Below are positions 20,203 through 31,039 of a DNA stretch of 64,000 bases, piece after piece (positions within the stretch are counted from its first letter, which is position 1; each line of letters opens with the position of its first letter). The stretch spans positions 434,001 through 498,000 of the forward strand of contig NZ_CANLNB010000002.1 of NCBI RefSeq assembly GCF_947492455.1, in the 5' to 3' direction. This stretch comes from an uncultured Aliiroseovarius sp. GTDB taxonomy: Bacteria > Pseudomonadota > Alphaproteobacteria > Rhodobacterales > Rhodobacteraceae. A model generated the notes under the pieces. The model searched no databases. It was given only the letters and a program-made list of their open reading frames with translations, and had not been told where the DNA came from. Made by a program: the position numbers and the translations under genes.

Positions 20203-22305
20203 TCAAGCCTCTGCTTTCTTTTCCAGACGACGTGCATGCAGCACGGGTTCAGTATAGCCGGATGGCTGCACACGGCCCTTGAACACAAGGTCGCAGGCAG
20301 CGTGAAAGGCCACGCCGTCATAGCCGGGTGCCATCGGCTGATAGCTGGGATCGCCCGCGTTCTGTGCGTCGACCTTCACGGCCATCTTGCGCAATGCGGC
20401 CATCACCTCGTCTTGCGAGACGACGCCGTGGTGCAGCCAATTCGCTAGAGCCTGAGACGAGATCCGGCAAGTCGCGCGGTCTTCCATCAGGCCAATGTCG
20501 TGGATGTCCGGCACTTTCGAGCAGCCAACGCCTGCATCAATCCAGCGCACCACATAGCCCAGAATGCCTTGCGCGTTGTTTTCGATTTCTTCGCGGATTT
20601 CGTCCTCGGACCAGTTTACACCCGCAGCGACCGGGATGGTCAGCAGGTCGTCCAACGTGCCGCGCGCGCCGCCCTCCAGCAGTTCCTCTTGGCGGGCCAG
20701 CACATCCACTTGGTGATAGTGCGTCGCGTGCAGGGTCGCTGCCGTCGGACTGGGCACCCAAGCGCAATTCGCACCCGACATCGGATGACCGATCTTCTGG
20801 TCCAGCATATCCGCCATCCGATCCGGCGCGGCCCACATGCCCTTGCCGATCTGCGCCCGGCCCTTCAGGCCACAGGCCAGACCGATATCCACGTTGCGAT
20901 CCTCGTAAGAGGCAATCCACGCCGCATTCTTCATCTCGCCCTTGCGGATCATCGGCCCTGCCTCCATCGAGGTGTGGATTTCATCCCCGGTGCGGTCAAG
21001 GAAACCTGTATTGATGAAGGCCACGCGATGCTTCGCGGCGCGGATACATTCTTTCAAGTTCACAGACGTACGGCGTTCCTCATCCATGATGCCCAGCTTC
21101 ACGGTGTGACGCGGCAGGCCCAGCAACTCTTCCACCCGGTCAAAGATCTCGTCCGCGAAGGCAACCTCTTCAGGCCCATGCATCTTGGGTTTCACGACAT
21201 AGACCGATCCTGTGACCGAGTTCCCGCCCTCGCGCTTCAGATCATGCATGGCGCAGAGCGTGGTGACGACGGCGTCCATCAATCCTTCCGGCACTTCCGC
21301 ACCATCGGGCAACAGGATCGCCGGGTTGGTCATCAGGTGCCCCACATTGCGCACCAGCATCAGGGCGCGGCCCTTCAGCTTGACCTCGCCATCGGGGCCG
21401 TCAAACGTCAGATCGTCATTCAGCTTCCGCTCGAACGTTTTGCCGCCCTTGCTGACCTCTTCGGTCAGCGACCCATCCATCAAGCCCAGCCAGTTGGAAT
21501 AGGCCAGCACCTTGTCCTCGGCATCCACCGCGGCCACGCTGTCTTCGCAATCCATGATCGCCGACATGGCGCTTTCCAGCCGAACGTCAGACAGGCCAAG
21601 CGGGTCCGACGCGCCGATTTCGGTGGTGTCATCGAACTCAAGAACGATCTTCAAGCCATTGTTTTCATAAAAGAAGAGCTTATCGCGACTCCCAAGGAAC
21701 TGGCCGGGGTTGGCCAAGGCGGGCGGCGTATTTCCGATCCGCATGGCTTCCGCCCAGCTGCCATCGGCCAGCGGAAGAACACCGTCGAGGAAGCTTTTGG
21801 CCGCTGCGATGACGCGGGCGCCGCGGGCCGGGTTATAGCCCTTGCCTTCTGGCAGATCGCCCAAAGCATCGGTGCCATAAAGCGCATCGTAGAGGCTGCC
21901 CCAACGCGCATTCGCCGCGTTCAGCGCATAGCGCGCATTCATGATTGGTACGACCAATTGCGGGCCGGGGATCAAGGCAATCTCAGGGTCGGTGTTTTCG
22001 GTCTCGATCGCAAAGTCCGGCCCTTCGGGGACCAGATATCCGATCTCTTCCAGAAAGGCGCGATAGGCAACGGCATCATGAGGCTGTCCCGCGCGGGCTT
22101 TGTGCCAATCGTCCAGCTGCCGCTGAAGCTGCGCGCGTTTCTCCAACAGCGCCCTGTTCTTCGGGGCGAGATCAGTCAGGATCTGCGCAAAACCGCTCCA
22201 GAAATCGTCATAGCGCAGCGCCGTTCCCGCCAGCGCGCGTGTTTCCAGAAAGCGGCCAAGTTCGCGATGAACCTGAAGCCCTGCCCGTTCGATATAGTCG
22301 CTCAT
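20203..22305 (-). CDS. glcB: Malate synthase G
   Basis: About 700 aa; likely start [21 protein letters not shown] (22305); [31 protein letters not shown] motifs. Confidence 0.96.
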   Translation of the reverse strand: MSDYIERAGLQVHRELGRFLETRALAGTALRYDDFWSGFAQILTDLAPKNRALLEKRAQLQRQLDDWHKARAGQPHDAVAYRAFLEEIGYLVPEGPDFAIETENTDPEIALIPGPQLVVPIMNARYALNAANARWGSLYDALYGTDALGDLPEGKGYNPARGARVIAAAKSFLDGVLPLADGSWAEAMRIGNTPPALANPGQFLGSRDKLFFYENNGLKIVLEFDDTTEIGASDPLGLSDVRLESAMSAIMDCEDSVAAVDAEDKVLAYSNWLGLMDGSLTEEVSKGGKTFERKLNDDLTFDGPDGEVKLKGRALMLVRNVGHLMTNPAILLPDGAEVPEGLMDAVVTTLCAMHDLKREGGNSVTGSVYVVKPKMHGPEEVAFADEIFDRVEELLGLPRHTVKLGIMDEERRTSVNLKECIRAAKHRVAFINTGFLDRTGDEIHTSMEAGPMIRKGEMKNAAWIASYEDRNVDIGLACGLKGRAQIGKGMWAAPDRMADMLDQKIGHPMSGANCAWVPSPTAATLHATHYHQVDVLARQEELLEGGARGTLDDLLTIPVAAGVNWSEDEIREEIENNAQGILGYVVRWIDAGVGCSKVPDIHDIGLMEDRATCRISSQALANWLHHGVVSQDEVMAALRKMAVKVDAQNAGDPSYQPMAPGYDGVAFHAACDLVFKGRVQPSGYTEPVLHARRLEKKAEA

Positions 22306-22497
22306 GTCGAAACCCCTCGTATACCTCTGTATGCACCCTAGAGTTTCCGATACGAAACCAATGCGCAAGTGGGTTTATTTTGACCTCGGTTAAGCAAAGC
22401 TTATCTGAGCCTCGTCAACATGACGTCTGGACGGGCTTGCAGCCCTGCACTCCCGCGCCTAGATTTCGGGTCTGGACTCAAGCCCGAAGGATTTCTG

Positions 22498-25050
22498 ATG
22501 AAAGACGCTGCCCCCCAACCGATCTATCTGGCCGACTACACGCCCCCCGCTTATCTGATCGACGGGGTCGAGCTGGTCTTTCACCTGCACCCCACCGCGA
22601 CGCGGGTGGTGTCGACAATCCGGTTCACACCGAACCCGGACGCGGTATCCAAAGAATTTTTCTTGCATGGCGAAGGGCTTACCCTGATCCGCGCGGCCGT
22701 TGACGGAACAGACATCACACCAGAACTGGTCGACGGCGGATTGAAAGCAGACGTACCTGATGCGCCCTTCGTGTGGGAGGCCGAGGTCGAGATCAGCCCT
22801 GAAACCAACACCGCTTTGGAAGGGCTTTATATGTCGAACGGCATGTATTGCACCCAGTGCGAGGCCGAGGGCTTCCGCCGCATCACCTATTACCCTGACC
22901 GCCCTGACGTCATGGCCCCCTTCAAGGTGCGCATTGAAGGCAGCGAGCCCGTGATGCTGTCCAACGGCAACCCGGTCGCGTCGGGCGACGGGTGGGCCGA
23001 ATGGGACGACCCGTGGCCCAAGCCCGCCTATCTGTTCGCGCTGGTCGCGGGCGATCTTGTGGCCCGTGACGACAGCTTCACCACCATGTCCGGCAAGGAT
23101 GTGGAGCTGAAGCTGTGGGTGCGCCCCGGCGACGAGGGCAAAACTGCCTTCGGGATGCAGGCGTTGAAGGATTCGATGAAATGGGATGAAGAGGTTTACG
23201 GGCGCGAGTATGACCTCGACATCTTCCAGATCGTCGCCGTGTCTGACTTCAACATGGGCGCGATGGAGAACAAGGGGTTGAACATCTTCAACACCTCTGC
23301 GGTTCTGGCGTCGCCCGAGACGTCCACGGACGCGAACTTCGAACGGATCGAGGCGATCATCGCGCATGAGTATTTCCACAACTGGACCGGCAACCGCATC
23401 ACCTGTCGCGACTGGTTCCAGCTAAGCCTGAAGGAAGGGCTGACCGTGTTCCGCGATCAGCAGTTCTCGGGCGATATGCGGTCGGAAGCGGTGTGCCGGA
23501 TCAACGATGTCTCTGCCCTACGTGGCCGTCAGTTCCGCGAAGACAATGGCCCGCTGGCCCACCAAGTGCAGCCCGACAGCTTTGTCGAGATCAACAATTT
23601 CTACACGGCCACGATCTATGAAAAAGGGGCTGAGCTGATCCGCATGTTGCGGGTTTTGGTGGGCGATGACGCCTATGACAAAGCGCTGGATCTGTATTTC
23701 ACCAGCCACGATGGCGAGGCCGCGACAATCGAGGATTGGGTGAAGGTCTTTGAGGACAGCACCGGGCGCGATCTGACACAGTTCCGCCGCTGGTACAAAC
23801 AAGCCGGTACGCCGCGCGTTGCCGTGTCGGAAGACTGGGCTGACGGCACCTATACGTTGACCTTCAAGCAGTCGACGCCCCCGACCCCCGGTCAGGACGA
23901 GAAACTGCCGCAGCACATCCCTCTTGCCGTGGGCCTTCTGGGTCCCAATGGCGACGAGGTGCAGTCGACGCAAATCCTTGAGATGACCGAGGCCGAGCAA
24001 AGTTTCACCTTCGAGGGGCTGGCCGCGAAGCCCACACCCTCGATCCTGCGCCACTTCTCGGCCCCGGTGATTTTGGAGCGTGAAACTTCGGCCCAGGAAC
24101 GCGCCTTCCTGCTGGCCCATGACACCGACCCGTTCAACAAGTGGGAAGCAGGCCGGACGCTGGCCCGGGACGTGTTGATCGCCCTGATCACTGGCGAGGA
24201 CGCCCCGCTGGACGACTATCTGCACGCGATAGCTGTGATGCTGCGCGACGACAGCCTTGACCCTGCCTTCCGTGCGCTGACCCTTGGCCTGCCCGGTCAG
24301 GACGATCTGGCGCAGACGCTGTTCGACGCGGGCGTCACCCCCGACCCCATGAAGATCTACCGCGCCAAGCAGACGCTGTGGCAAGCAATGACCGAGCATC
24401 TGCAAGACCTTCTGCCCCGCCTGATGGCAGAAATGGAGGTGACCGACCCGTTCCAGCCCAACGCTGATCAAGCGGGCAAACGCGCGCTGGGGCTGGGGCT
24501 GATGAACCTTTTGAACCGTCTGGATGGCGGCGCGGCGGCGCAGGCGCTTTATGATCGGGCCGACAACATGACGCTTCGGCTGGGCGCGCTTGGGCTTTTG
24601 TTGCAGGCCCAGAAAGGCGATGCCGCACTGGCGGACTTCCGGGCACGGTTCGAAACGGATGAGCTTGTGATGGACAAGTGGTTCGCCATGCAGGTGACCC
24701 ATTCCGCGCCGGAAGACACGGCCGATATCGTTGCCAAACTGACCGAGGACAGCGCCTTCAACTGGAAGAACCCGAACCGCTTCCGCGCGGTCTTTGGCGC
24801 GTTCATCATGAACCCGGCGGGGTTCCACAATGGGTCGGGCGAAGGGTACAAGCTGTTTGCCGATTGGCTGATCAAGCTTGACCCTGTGAACCCGCAGATC
24901 ACGGCCCGGATGTCGTCAGGGTTTGAGACATGGCGGCGCTATGACGCCGACCGTCAGGCGATGATGAAAGCCCAGATCGAGCGAGTTCTGGCGACGGACG
25001 GTCTGAGCCGCGATAGTCAGGAAATGCTGGGACGCATCCTGAACGGTTAA
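22498..25050 (+). CDS. pepN: Aminopeptidase N
   Basis: Start MKDAAPQPIYLADYTPPAYLID; GAMENKGLNIF and HEYFHNWTGNRITCRDWFQLSLKEGLT (M1 zinc site). Confidence 0.97.
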   Translation: MKDAAPQPIYLADYTPPAYLIDGVELVFHLHPTATRVVSTIRFTPNPDAVSKEFFLHGEGLTLIRAAVDGTDITPELVDGGLKADVPDAPFVWEAEVEISPETNTALEGLYMSNGMYCTQCEAEGFRRITYYPDRPDVMAPFKVRIEGSEPVMLSNGNPVASGDGWAEWDDPWPKPAYLFALVAGDLVARDDSFTTMSGKDVELKLWVRPGDEGKTAFGMQALKDSMKWDEEVYGREYDLDIFQIVAVSDFNMGAMENKGLNIFNTSAVLASPETSTDANFERIEAIIAHEYFHNWTGNRITCRDWFQLSLKEGLTVFRDQQFSGDMRSEAVCRINDVSALRGRQFREDNGPLAHQVQPDSFVEINNFYTATIYEKGAELIRMLRVLVGDDAYDKALDLYFTSHDGEAATIEDWVKVFEDSTGRDLTQFRRWYKQAGTPRVAVSEDWADGTYTLTFKQSTPPTPGQDEKLPQHIPLAVGLLGPNGDEVQSTQILEMTEAEQSFTFEGLAAKPTPSILRHFSAPVILERETSAQERAFLLAHDTDPFNKWEAGRTLARDVLIALITGEDAPLDDYLHAIAVMLRDDSLDPAFRALTLGLPGQDDLAQTLFDAGVTPDPMKIYRAKQTLWQAMTEHLQDLLPRLMAEMEVTDPFQPNADQAGKRALGLGLMNLLNRLDGGAAAQALYDRADNMTLRLGALGLLLQAQKGDAALADFRARFETDELVMDKWFAMQVTHSAPEDTADIVAKLTEDSAFNWKNPNRFRAVFGAFIMNPAGFHNGSGEGYKLFADWLIKLDPVNPQITARMSSGFETWRRYDADRQAMMKAQIERVLATDGLSRDSQEMLGRILNG

Positions 25051-25059
25051 GTCAAAAGA

Positions 25060-25090
25060 AAAGGGCGGGAAATCTCCCGCCCTTCCTTTT
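25060..25090. terminator. Terminator after pepN
   Basis: AAGGGCGGGAAATCTCCCGCCCTTCCTTTTT. Confidence 0.8.
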
Positions 25091-25132
25091 TCGACCGGCC
25101 CCAGGACCGATCTATGGAGTATTCTTCCGGGC

Positions 25133-25738
25133 TTAACCCGCAGCGCAGTAGTTCTGCTCGCGCACCCACTCGCGCATTTGCTCGCGCTTACGCTTGGAAT
25201 GGAACGGGCCCCAGTCGGCTGCCACGCCCTTCATCCCGCGCGAGACCACGTTGTCACGCGGTACGGTCACGGCCATGATGCGCACGGCGCAGGACAGGTT
25301 CATCTCGCCGTTCTTCAGCGCCTCGCCCGAGCGGGCTTCGCAGCCATAGCCGCGTGCGGTTGCGGGCAGGATCTGCACCAGACCGTACCATTTGCCGCCA
25401 CCGCCGACAGCCGTCTGGCGCCATGTGCTTTCATAGAAGGACAGCGTGGACAGAAGCCCCGCCCAGAACGCGTTACGCCCTGCCGTGTCCTGATTTTCGT
25501 AATCCGGGCACCACTCGGCGATGTCCGCTGGAACGACCTCTGCCAGAACGGTTCCGTGATTTTCCAGTGCAGCGATGGTCGCTTCGGTCCAGGCTTTGGC
25601 CTGCGGCTTCTCATCCCACTGCATGGTTAGTACCGGCTGACGCGACGCGCGCGAGCCAAAAAAGTCCTCGGCCATAACGGCGTCCGACAGCATCACTGTC
25701 GCCACAAGGCCCATCATAATCCGTTTCATTTTTCCCAC
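25133..25738 (-). CDS. Secreted lytic-transglycosylase (SLT)-like protein
   Basis: Signal-like N-terminus (MKRIMMGLVATVMLSDAVMA); FYESTWRQTAVGGGGKWYGLVQILPATARGYGC. Confidence 0.75.
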   Translation of the reverse strand: MGKMKRIMMGLVATVMLSDAVMAEDFFGSRASRQPVLTMQWDEKPQAKAWTEATIAALENHGTVLAEVVPADIAEWCPDYENQDTAGRNAFWAGLLSTLSFYESTWRQTAVGGGGKWYGLVQILPATARGYGCEARSGEALKNGEMNLSCAVRIMAVTVPRDNVVSRGMKGVAADWGPFHSKRKREQMREWVREQNYCAAG

Positions 25739-26056
25739 CTACGTTTGGTACAGACGGTCCCCCCGGTGTCTGATCAGGGGGGAATAGGACTGTTGGTTGC
25801 GTATTGCAACACTTTTTTCGCCGCAGCGCAGCAATGGGCTATGACTTGCTGATATGCCTTATTTGCAAGGCTGGTATGCATTCTTATTCACAGGTGAAAT
25901 AAACCAAATACTATCGGCAGGTTAGCATTCCCTCTGCAGTGCAGCATATCCATTTCACGCCACAACACCTCGAACCTTCCTGCGCGCCTGCCCTCTTGCC
26001 CCTTCCCGTCACCTCAACTAGAACCCGGACAGGTTTTGACACTTGGGAAAACACAC

Positions 26057-27571
26057 ATGCTTGATCATCTCGCCTATGAAAGCCCGCAGCCGAAAGTGAT
26101 TGCAGGGGCGAAGGAAGACTGGGAACTGGTCATCGGGATGGAAATCCACGCGCAGGTCAGCTCGAACGCGAAGCTGTTTTCGGGCGCATCGACGAAGTTT
26201 GGCGCCGAGCCGAACTCGAACGTGGCTTTCGTGGACAGCGCCATGCCCGGCATGCTGCCCGTGATCAACGAATATTGTGTGGAACAGGCCGTGCGCACCG
26301 GTCTGGGTCTGAAGGCAGACATCAACCTGTTCTCGGCCTTCGACCGCAAAAACTATTTCTATCCGGACCTGCCGCAGGGCTATCAGATTTCGCAGCTCTA
26401 TCACCCCATCGTGGGCGAAGGCGAAGTGATCGTGGATATGGGCCCGGGCGTGGCCCGCAAGGTCCGCATCGAACGCATCCACCTTGAGCAGGACGCCGGT
26501 AAATCCGTGCACGACATGGATCCGAACATGTCCTTCGTCGACCTGAACCGCACGGGCGTCGCGCTGATGGAGATCGTCAGTCGTCCCGACATTCGCGGAC
26601 CCGAGGAAGCTGCTGCCTACGTCACCAAGCTGCGCCAGATCCTGCGCTATCTGGGCACCTGTGATGGCAACATGCAGAACGGCAACCTGCGCGCCGACGT
26701 GAACGTCTCGGTCTGCCGTCCGGGTCAGTACGAGAAATATCAAGAGACGCAGGATTTCGGTCATCTGGGCACCCGCTGCGAGATCAAGAACATGAACTCG
26801 ATGCGCTTCATTCAGGCAGCGATTGACTATGAAGCCAAGCGCCAGATCGCCATTCTGGAGGATGGTGGCGAGGTCGTTCAGGAAACCCGTCTCTATGACG
26901 CGGACAAGAACGAAACCCGCTCGATGCGCTCGAAGGAAGAAGCACACGACTATCGTTACTTCCCCTGCCCCGACCTGTTGCCGCTGGAAATCGAGCAAGA
27001 GTGGGTGGACGACATCGCCAAAACCCTGCCGGAACTGCCGGACGAAAAGAAAGCCCGCTTCGTGACCGATTTCGGCCTGTCGGAATATGACGCCGACGTG
27101 CTGACCGCCGAAGCCGAGAACGCTGCTTTCTTTGAAGCCGTGGCCGAGGGCAATGACGGCAAGCTGGCCGCCAACTGGGTGATCAACGAGCTGTTTGGCC
27201 GTCTGAAGAAGGAAGATCACTCGATCAAAGAAAGCCCGGTCAGCCCCGAGCAGCTGGGTGGTATCATCAAGCTGATCGCCAAGGGCGACATCTCGGGCAA
27301 GATCGCCAAGGATCTGTTCGAGATCGTCTATACCGAAGGCGGCGACCCGGCCGAGATCGTGGAAGCCCGCGGCATGAAGCAGGTCACTGACACCGGCGCC
27401 ATCGAGGCCGCCGTGGACGAGGTGATCGCCGCCAACCCCGCTCAGGTCGAGAAAGCCAAACAGAACCCGAAACTGGTTGGGTTCTTCGTCGGTCAGGTGA
27501 TGAAAGCCACCGGCGGCAAGGCCAACCCGAAGGCGGTGAATGAAATCGTGACGGCCAAGCTGGGCCTCTGA
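26057..27571 (+). CDS. gatB: Aspartyl/glutamyl-tRNA amidotransferase subunit B
   Basis: [59 protein letters not shown]. Confidence 0.97.
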   Translation: MLDHLAYESPQPKVIAGAKEDWELVIGMEIHAQVSSNAKLFSGASTKFGAEPNSNVAFVDSAMPGMLPVINEYCVEQAVRTGLGLKADINLFSAFDRKNYFYPDLPQGYQISQLYHPIVGEGEVIVDMGPGVARKVRIERIHLEQDAGKSVHDMDPNMSFVDLNRTGVALMEIVSRPDIRGPEEAAAYVTKLRQILRYLGTCDGNMQNGNLRADVNVSVCRPGQYEKYQETQDFGHLGTRCEIKNMNSMRFIQAAIDYEAKRQIAILEDGGEVVQETRLYDADKNETRSMRSKEEAHDYRYFPCPDLLPLEIEQEWVDDIAKTLPELPDEKKARFVTDFGLSEYDADVLTAEAENAAFFEAVAEGNDGKLAANWVINELFGRLKKEDHSIKESPVSPEQLGGIIKLIAKGDISGKIAKDLFEIVYTEGGDPAEIVEARGMKQVTDTGAIEAAVDEVIAANPAQVEKAKQNPKLVGFFVGQVMKATGGKANPKAVNEIVTAKLGL

Positions 27572-27593
27572 TTTCAAACGACAATTTGCGATG

Positions 27594-27617
27594 AAGGCCC
27601 CCTTTTCGGGGCCTTTG
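27594..27617 (+). terminator. Terminator after gatB
   Basis: AAGGCCCCCTTTTCGGGGCCTTT. Confidence 0.65.
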
Positions 27618-27660
27618 CCATTTCTCTAACCCGCGAATGCGCGAACACACGGGTGATAAG

Positions 27661-29328
27661 ATGACTGAACGACGCTCTGAACTTTTGATGCCCGCGGGCA
27701 ATCTGCGAAAACTGAAAATGGCCGTGCTGTATGGCGCGGACGCGGTCTATCTGGGGACGCCGGATATGTCGCTGCGCACCAAGTCGCAGTTTTCGCTGGA
27801 AGAGGTGATCGAGGGCGTTCAGTTCTGCCACGATCACGGCCGCCGCGCCTATCTGACGCTGAACCTGTTCAGCCACAACAAAGACATCCCGAAGCTGGAC
27901 GAATATATCGACACAGTGCGCAAGGTGAAGCCTGACGGGCTGATCATCGCGGATCCCGGCGTGTTTCAATATGTAAAGACCCGCGCGCCGGAACTGCCCC
28001 TGCATATCTCGACGCAGGCCAACGTGTGTTCGTGGCTGTCGGTGAAGTTCTGGGAAGATCAGGGGGCCGAACTGGTCGTTCTGGCCCGCGAGGTGTCCTA
28101 TCCCGAGCTGGTCGAAATTCGCGAAGAATGCCCGGATGTGAAGCTCGAGGCCTTCGTGCATGGCGCGATGTGCATGACCTATTCGGGCCGCTGCCTGCTG
28201 TCCAACTTCATGGCCGAACGCGGCGCGAACCAAGGCAACTGCGCGAACTCGTGCCGTTGGAACTATGGCGTTCGGATGCGCCTGAAGGACGGCACGATCG
28301 AAGATCTGAACATCACCGAAGACAACGCGGATATGTTTGAATTCCTGCTGGAAGAAGGCTGCCGCCCCGGGGAATTCATGCCGATCGAGGAAGACGGGCG
28401 CGGGTCGTACATCCTGAACTCGCGCGATCTGTGCATCATGCCGAAGCTGGACGAGTATCTGAAGATCGGTGTCGACAGCCTGAAGGTCGAAGGGCGCGGC
28501 AAGTCCGAGTACTACTGCGCCATCGTCGCCCGCGCCTATCGCATGGCGATTGATGACTATTACGCTGACCCGGAAAACTGGGATCCGAAGCCTTACATGC
28601 GCGAGCTCGAGGCCGTCGGGAACCGCGGCTACACGCTGGCCTTCCACGAAGGTCGCCTGACCAACTATGCCCATGATTACGAGCACACCGCGTCGCTGGC
28701 GCAGTGGGAATATGCGGGCGTTGTTACGGATGTCACCGAGGACGCGTTCCTGGTCGAAGTGAAGAACAAGCTGGAGGCCGGTGAGGTGCTGGAATTCATC
28801 TCGCCCATCGCGCGCGAGACCGTGCTGCTGCGGATGTACGAATTCGAGGACTACCACAAGGGTGACATCAAAGAGGTCGTCCATGGCAGCACCAAGACCA
28901 CCATCCGCGTGCCCTTCGCCCTGTTCGATCACGAGGATCTGGACGACCTGAAAGCCCGCTTCCCCGCCTTCACCGTGTTGCGCAAAGAAAAGGCGCTGAC
29001 GGACGAACAATGGAAGCGCATCCGCTTTGACAAGCTGACGCAAGGGCTTGAAATGTCGGGGAAAGAAAACCCGAAGGCCTATGAAAAGCGCCGCGATGAT
29101 CTGGCGGACGCGATTGCCGCAGATGGCCGCGAGACCCGCCTGAAAACCAACCGCGTCGGCACGGATGGCTGCTGTGGTAAAGGCTGCAACGGCTGCCTGA
29201 TCTTCTGGCAAGGTGACGAATACGCCCGCGCCCGCGAAGTGCTGTTGAAGCGCAAGCAAGGCGAACAGCTGTCGCGTGCCGAAGCCGCGGCCCTGAAGCA
29301 GGACGCGCCCCCGCGTCTGGTGGGCTAA
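27661..29328 (+). CDS. Peptidase U32 family protein (YegQ/TrhP-like)
   Basis: MTERRSELLMPAGNLRKLKMAVLYGADAVYLG; EAFVHGAMCMTYSGRCLLSNFMAERGANQGNCANSCRWNY. Confidence 0.92.
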   Translation: MTERRSELLMPAGNLRKLKMAVLYGADAVYLGTPDMSLRTKSQFSLEEVIEGVQFCHDHGRRAYLTLNLFSHNKDIPKLDEYIDTVRKVKPDGLIIADPGVFQYVKTRAPELPLHISTQANVCSWLSVKFWEDQGAELVVLAREVSYPELVEIREECPDVKLEAFVHGAMCMTYSGRCLLSNFMAERGANQGNCANSCRWNYGVRMRLKDGTIEDLNITEDNADMFEFLLEEGCRPGEFMPIEEDGRGSYILNSRDLCIMPKLDEYLKIGVDSLKVEGRGKSEYYCAIVARAYRMAIDDYYADPENWDPKPYMRELEAVGNRGYTLAFHEGRLTNYAHDYEHTASLAQWEYAGVVTDVTEDAFLVEVKNKLEAGEVLEFISPIARETVLLRMYEFEDYHKGDIKEVVHGSTKTTIRVPFALFDHEDLDDLKARFPAFTVLRKEKALTDEQWKRIRFDKLTQGLEMSGKENPKAYEKRRDDLADAIAADGRETRLKTNRVGTDGCCGKGCNGCLIFWQGDEYARAREVLLKRKQGEQLSRAEAAALKQDAPPRLVG

Positions 29329-29429
29329 CCAGACAGGGGCAATCCGCCACTTCCACGGACACCCTCTTGGCCCCTAGGCCGAAAACCGTTTATACGGCCT
29401 AAAGCCGGACAAATTGAAAAGGTCAGTCC

Positions 29430-29834
29430 ATGACGATCTACGAATACCAAGTGATCCCCGCCCCGCGCAAAGGCAAGAAAGCCCGTGGCGTCAAAGGGTC
29501 CGAGGCCCGTTTCGCCCTTGCCATTCAAGAGGTCCTGAACGAGGCCAGTGCAGAAGGCTGGGAATATCTGCGCACCGATACGCTGCCCAGCGAAGAACGC
29601 TCGGGCCTGACGGGGCGCACCACCGTGTATCAGAACATGCTGGTCTTCCGCCGCCCCGCCGAGGATCGAACGGATGAGCAAGCCGCAGATGCAGACTTCG
29701 CTGCCGTGACAGCCGTCGCAGACGAGGTGACCGAGGAAAACAACGCGCCAAGCCTGCCCTCAGCCACTGAAGCGAACGACCACAGCGACGCGGCGCCAAG
29801 TGTTAACAGCGACGAGCCCTATACGCTCCGGTGA
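29430..29834 (+). CDS. DUF4177 domain protein
   Basis: 134 aa, MTIYEYQVIPAPRKGKKARG...EVLNEASAEGWEYLRTDTLP. Confidence 0.75.
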   Translation: MTIYEYQVIPAPRKGKKARGVKGSEARFALAIQEVLNEASAEGWEYLRTDTLPSEERSGLTGRTTVYQNMLVFRRPAEDRTDEQAADADFAAVTAVADEVTEENNAPSLPSATEANDHSDAAPSVNSDEPYTLR

Positions 29835-30092
29835 TCAGCCGGAAATCTCAAGCGCAAGCGCGTGGATCTCGGACACCAGATCCGCGCCAAGCGCCTTGTG
29901 CACCGCGCGATGGCGTGCGATCCGTGACATATCGGCAAATTCTGGCGCACGGATGATCACCCGGAAATGGCTTTCACCACCGTCCTGATAGCCCGCATGA
30001 CCGCGATGCTGTTCGCTTTCATCAATGACTTCAAGATGTTCCGGGGCGAACGCCGCGCTCAGCGCCTGATGAATTCGGTCCGATCTGTTCAT
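29835..30092 (-). CDS. bolA: BolA family protein
   Basis: 85 aa: HLEVIDESEQHRGHAGYQDGGESHFRVIIRAPEFADMSRIARHRAVHKAL. Confidence 0.93.
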   Translation of the reverse strand: MNRSDRIHQALSAAFAPEHLEVIDESEQHRGHAGYQDGGESHFRVIIRAPEFADMSRIARHRAVHKALGADLVSEIHALALEISG

Positions 30093-30167
30093 TTCTTATC
30101 CGTTCCCTCTTCAATCCCGGTGAAAAAGCACTAAACTCTCGGGTCCGAGTCGAAAAGAGTAGTAATG

Positions 30168-30794
30168 ATGCCCAACGACGATCCTTTTGGTTTTGACATG
30201 TCTGTCTCTGCAGCCAAGAAACGCAACCCGCGCGGCAAGCGTGGGATGTCTGGCGCGTTTGAGACCTCGAAACGTGTGTGTGAACATGACGGCTGTAACG
30301 AGGCCGGACAGTACCGCGCGCCCCGCTCGCCCGATCATCTGGACGAGTTCAAATGGTTCTGCAAAGACCACGTGCGCGAGTATAATCTGAAATGGAACTT
30401 CTTCGACGGCGCGTCCGAAGAGGAAATGAACGCGCAGGCCGACAAGGACCGCGTGTGGGAACGCGAGACCAAGCCCTTCGGCACCAAGGACGAACAGCGC
30501 GCCTGGGCCCGTCTGGGCGTGGACGACCCGCATCAGGTTCTGGGCGCCAACGCCACGCAGAACCCCGGCAAGTCGATCACGGGCACCCGCAAGCTGCCGC
30601 CCACGGAACGTCGCGCCATCGACATTCTGGAAGCCAAGGATCACTGGACCAAGGCCGAAATCCGCAAGTCCTATAAGAAACTGATCAAGGTGCTGCACCC
30701 TGACATGAACGGCGGCGACCGCTCTCAGGAAGAGCAGCTGCAAGAGGTTCGCTGGGCCTGGGATCAGATCAAGGACAGCCGCAGCTTTAAGTAA
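30168..30794 (+). CDS. J-domain (DnaJ-like) protein
   Basis: C-terminal J domain: AIDILEAKDHWTKAEIRKSYKKLIKVLHPDMNGGDRSQEEQLQEVRWAWDQIK with HPD. Confidence 0.9.
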   Translation: MPNDDPFGFDMSVSAAKKRNPRGKRGMSGAFETSKRVCEHDGCNEAGQYRAPRSPDHLDEFKWFCKDHVREYNLKWNFFDGASEEEMNAQADKDRVWERETKPFGTKDEQRAWARLGVDDPHQVLGANATQNPGKSITGTRKLPPTERRAIDILEAKDHWTKAEIRKSYKKLIKVLHPDMNGGDRSQEEQLQEVRWAWDQIKDSRSFK

Positions 30795-30808
30795 GGTGGC
30801 GGGTCAAA

Positions 30809-30867
30809 GGGGCTCTGCCCCTCTGCGCGCTGCGCATTCACCCCGGGATATTTGTGACAAGAAAATG
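30809..30867 (+). repeat. Intergenic 59-nt two-hairpin repeat, copy 1
   Basis: GGGGCTCTGCCCCTCTGCGCGCTGCGCATTCACCCCGGGATATTTGTGACAAGAAAATG; aligns without gaps to copies 2 and 3. Confidence 0.88.
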
Positions 30868-31039
30868 CGGCTGGCTTGGCGAAGTGACCAAGCCAGCCGC
30901 TCGCAGTTTGTAAGGCCAGCCTTGCCCAGCGTCAGCTTTTCCCCCCGCTTCCCCTTGCACGAGTGATCCACATCGGGCATCACGTCCGTAACACTAGACA
31001 TGAGCGCGCAATGGGGCGCGTGACAGAAGGATCACCCAC

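Noticed and set aside
20500-22341. 613-aa plus-strand ORF over glcB
   Set aside because: Antisense shadow of malate synthase G.
26018-27577. 519-aa antisense ORF over gatB
   Set aside because: Same codon-bias shadow effect; gatB on the plus strand is unambiguous.
27574-29259. 561-aa minus-strand ORF over the U32 peptidase gene
   Set aside because: Antisense shadow; plus-strand protein has clear U32 motifs.
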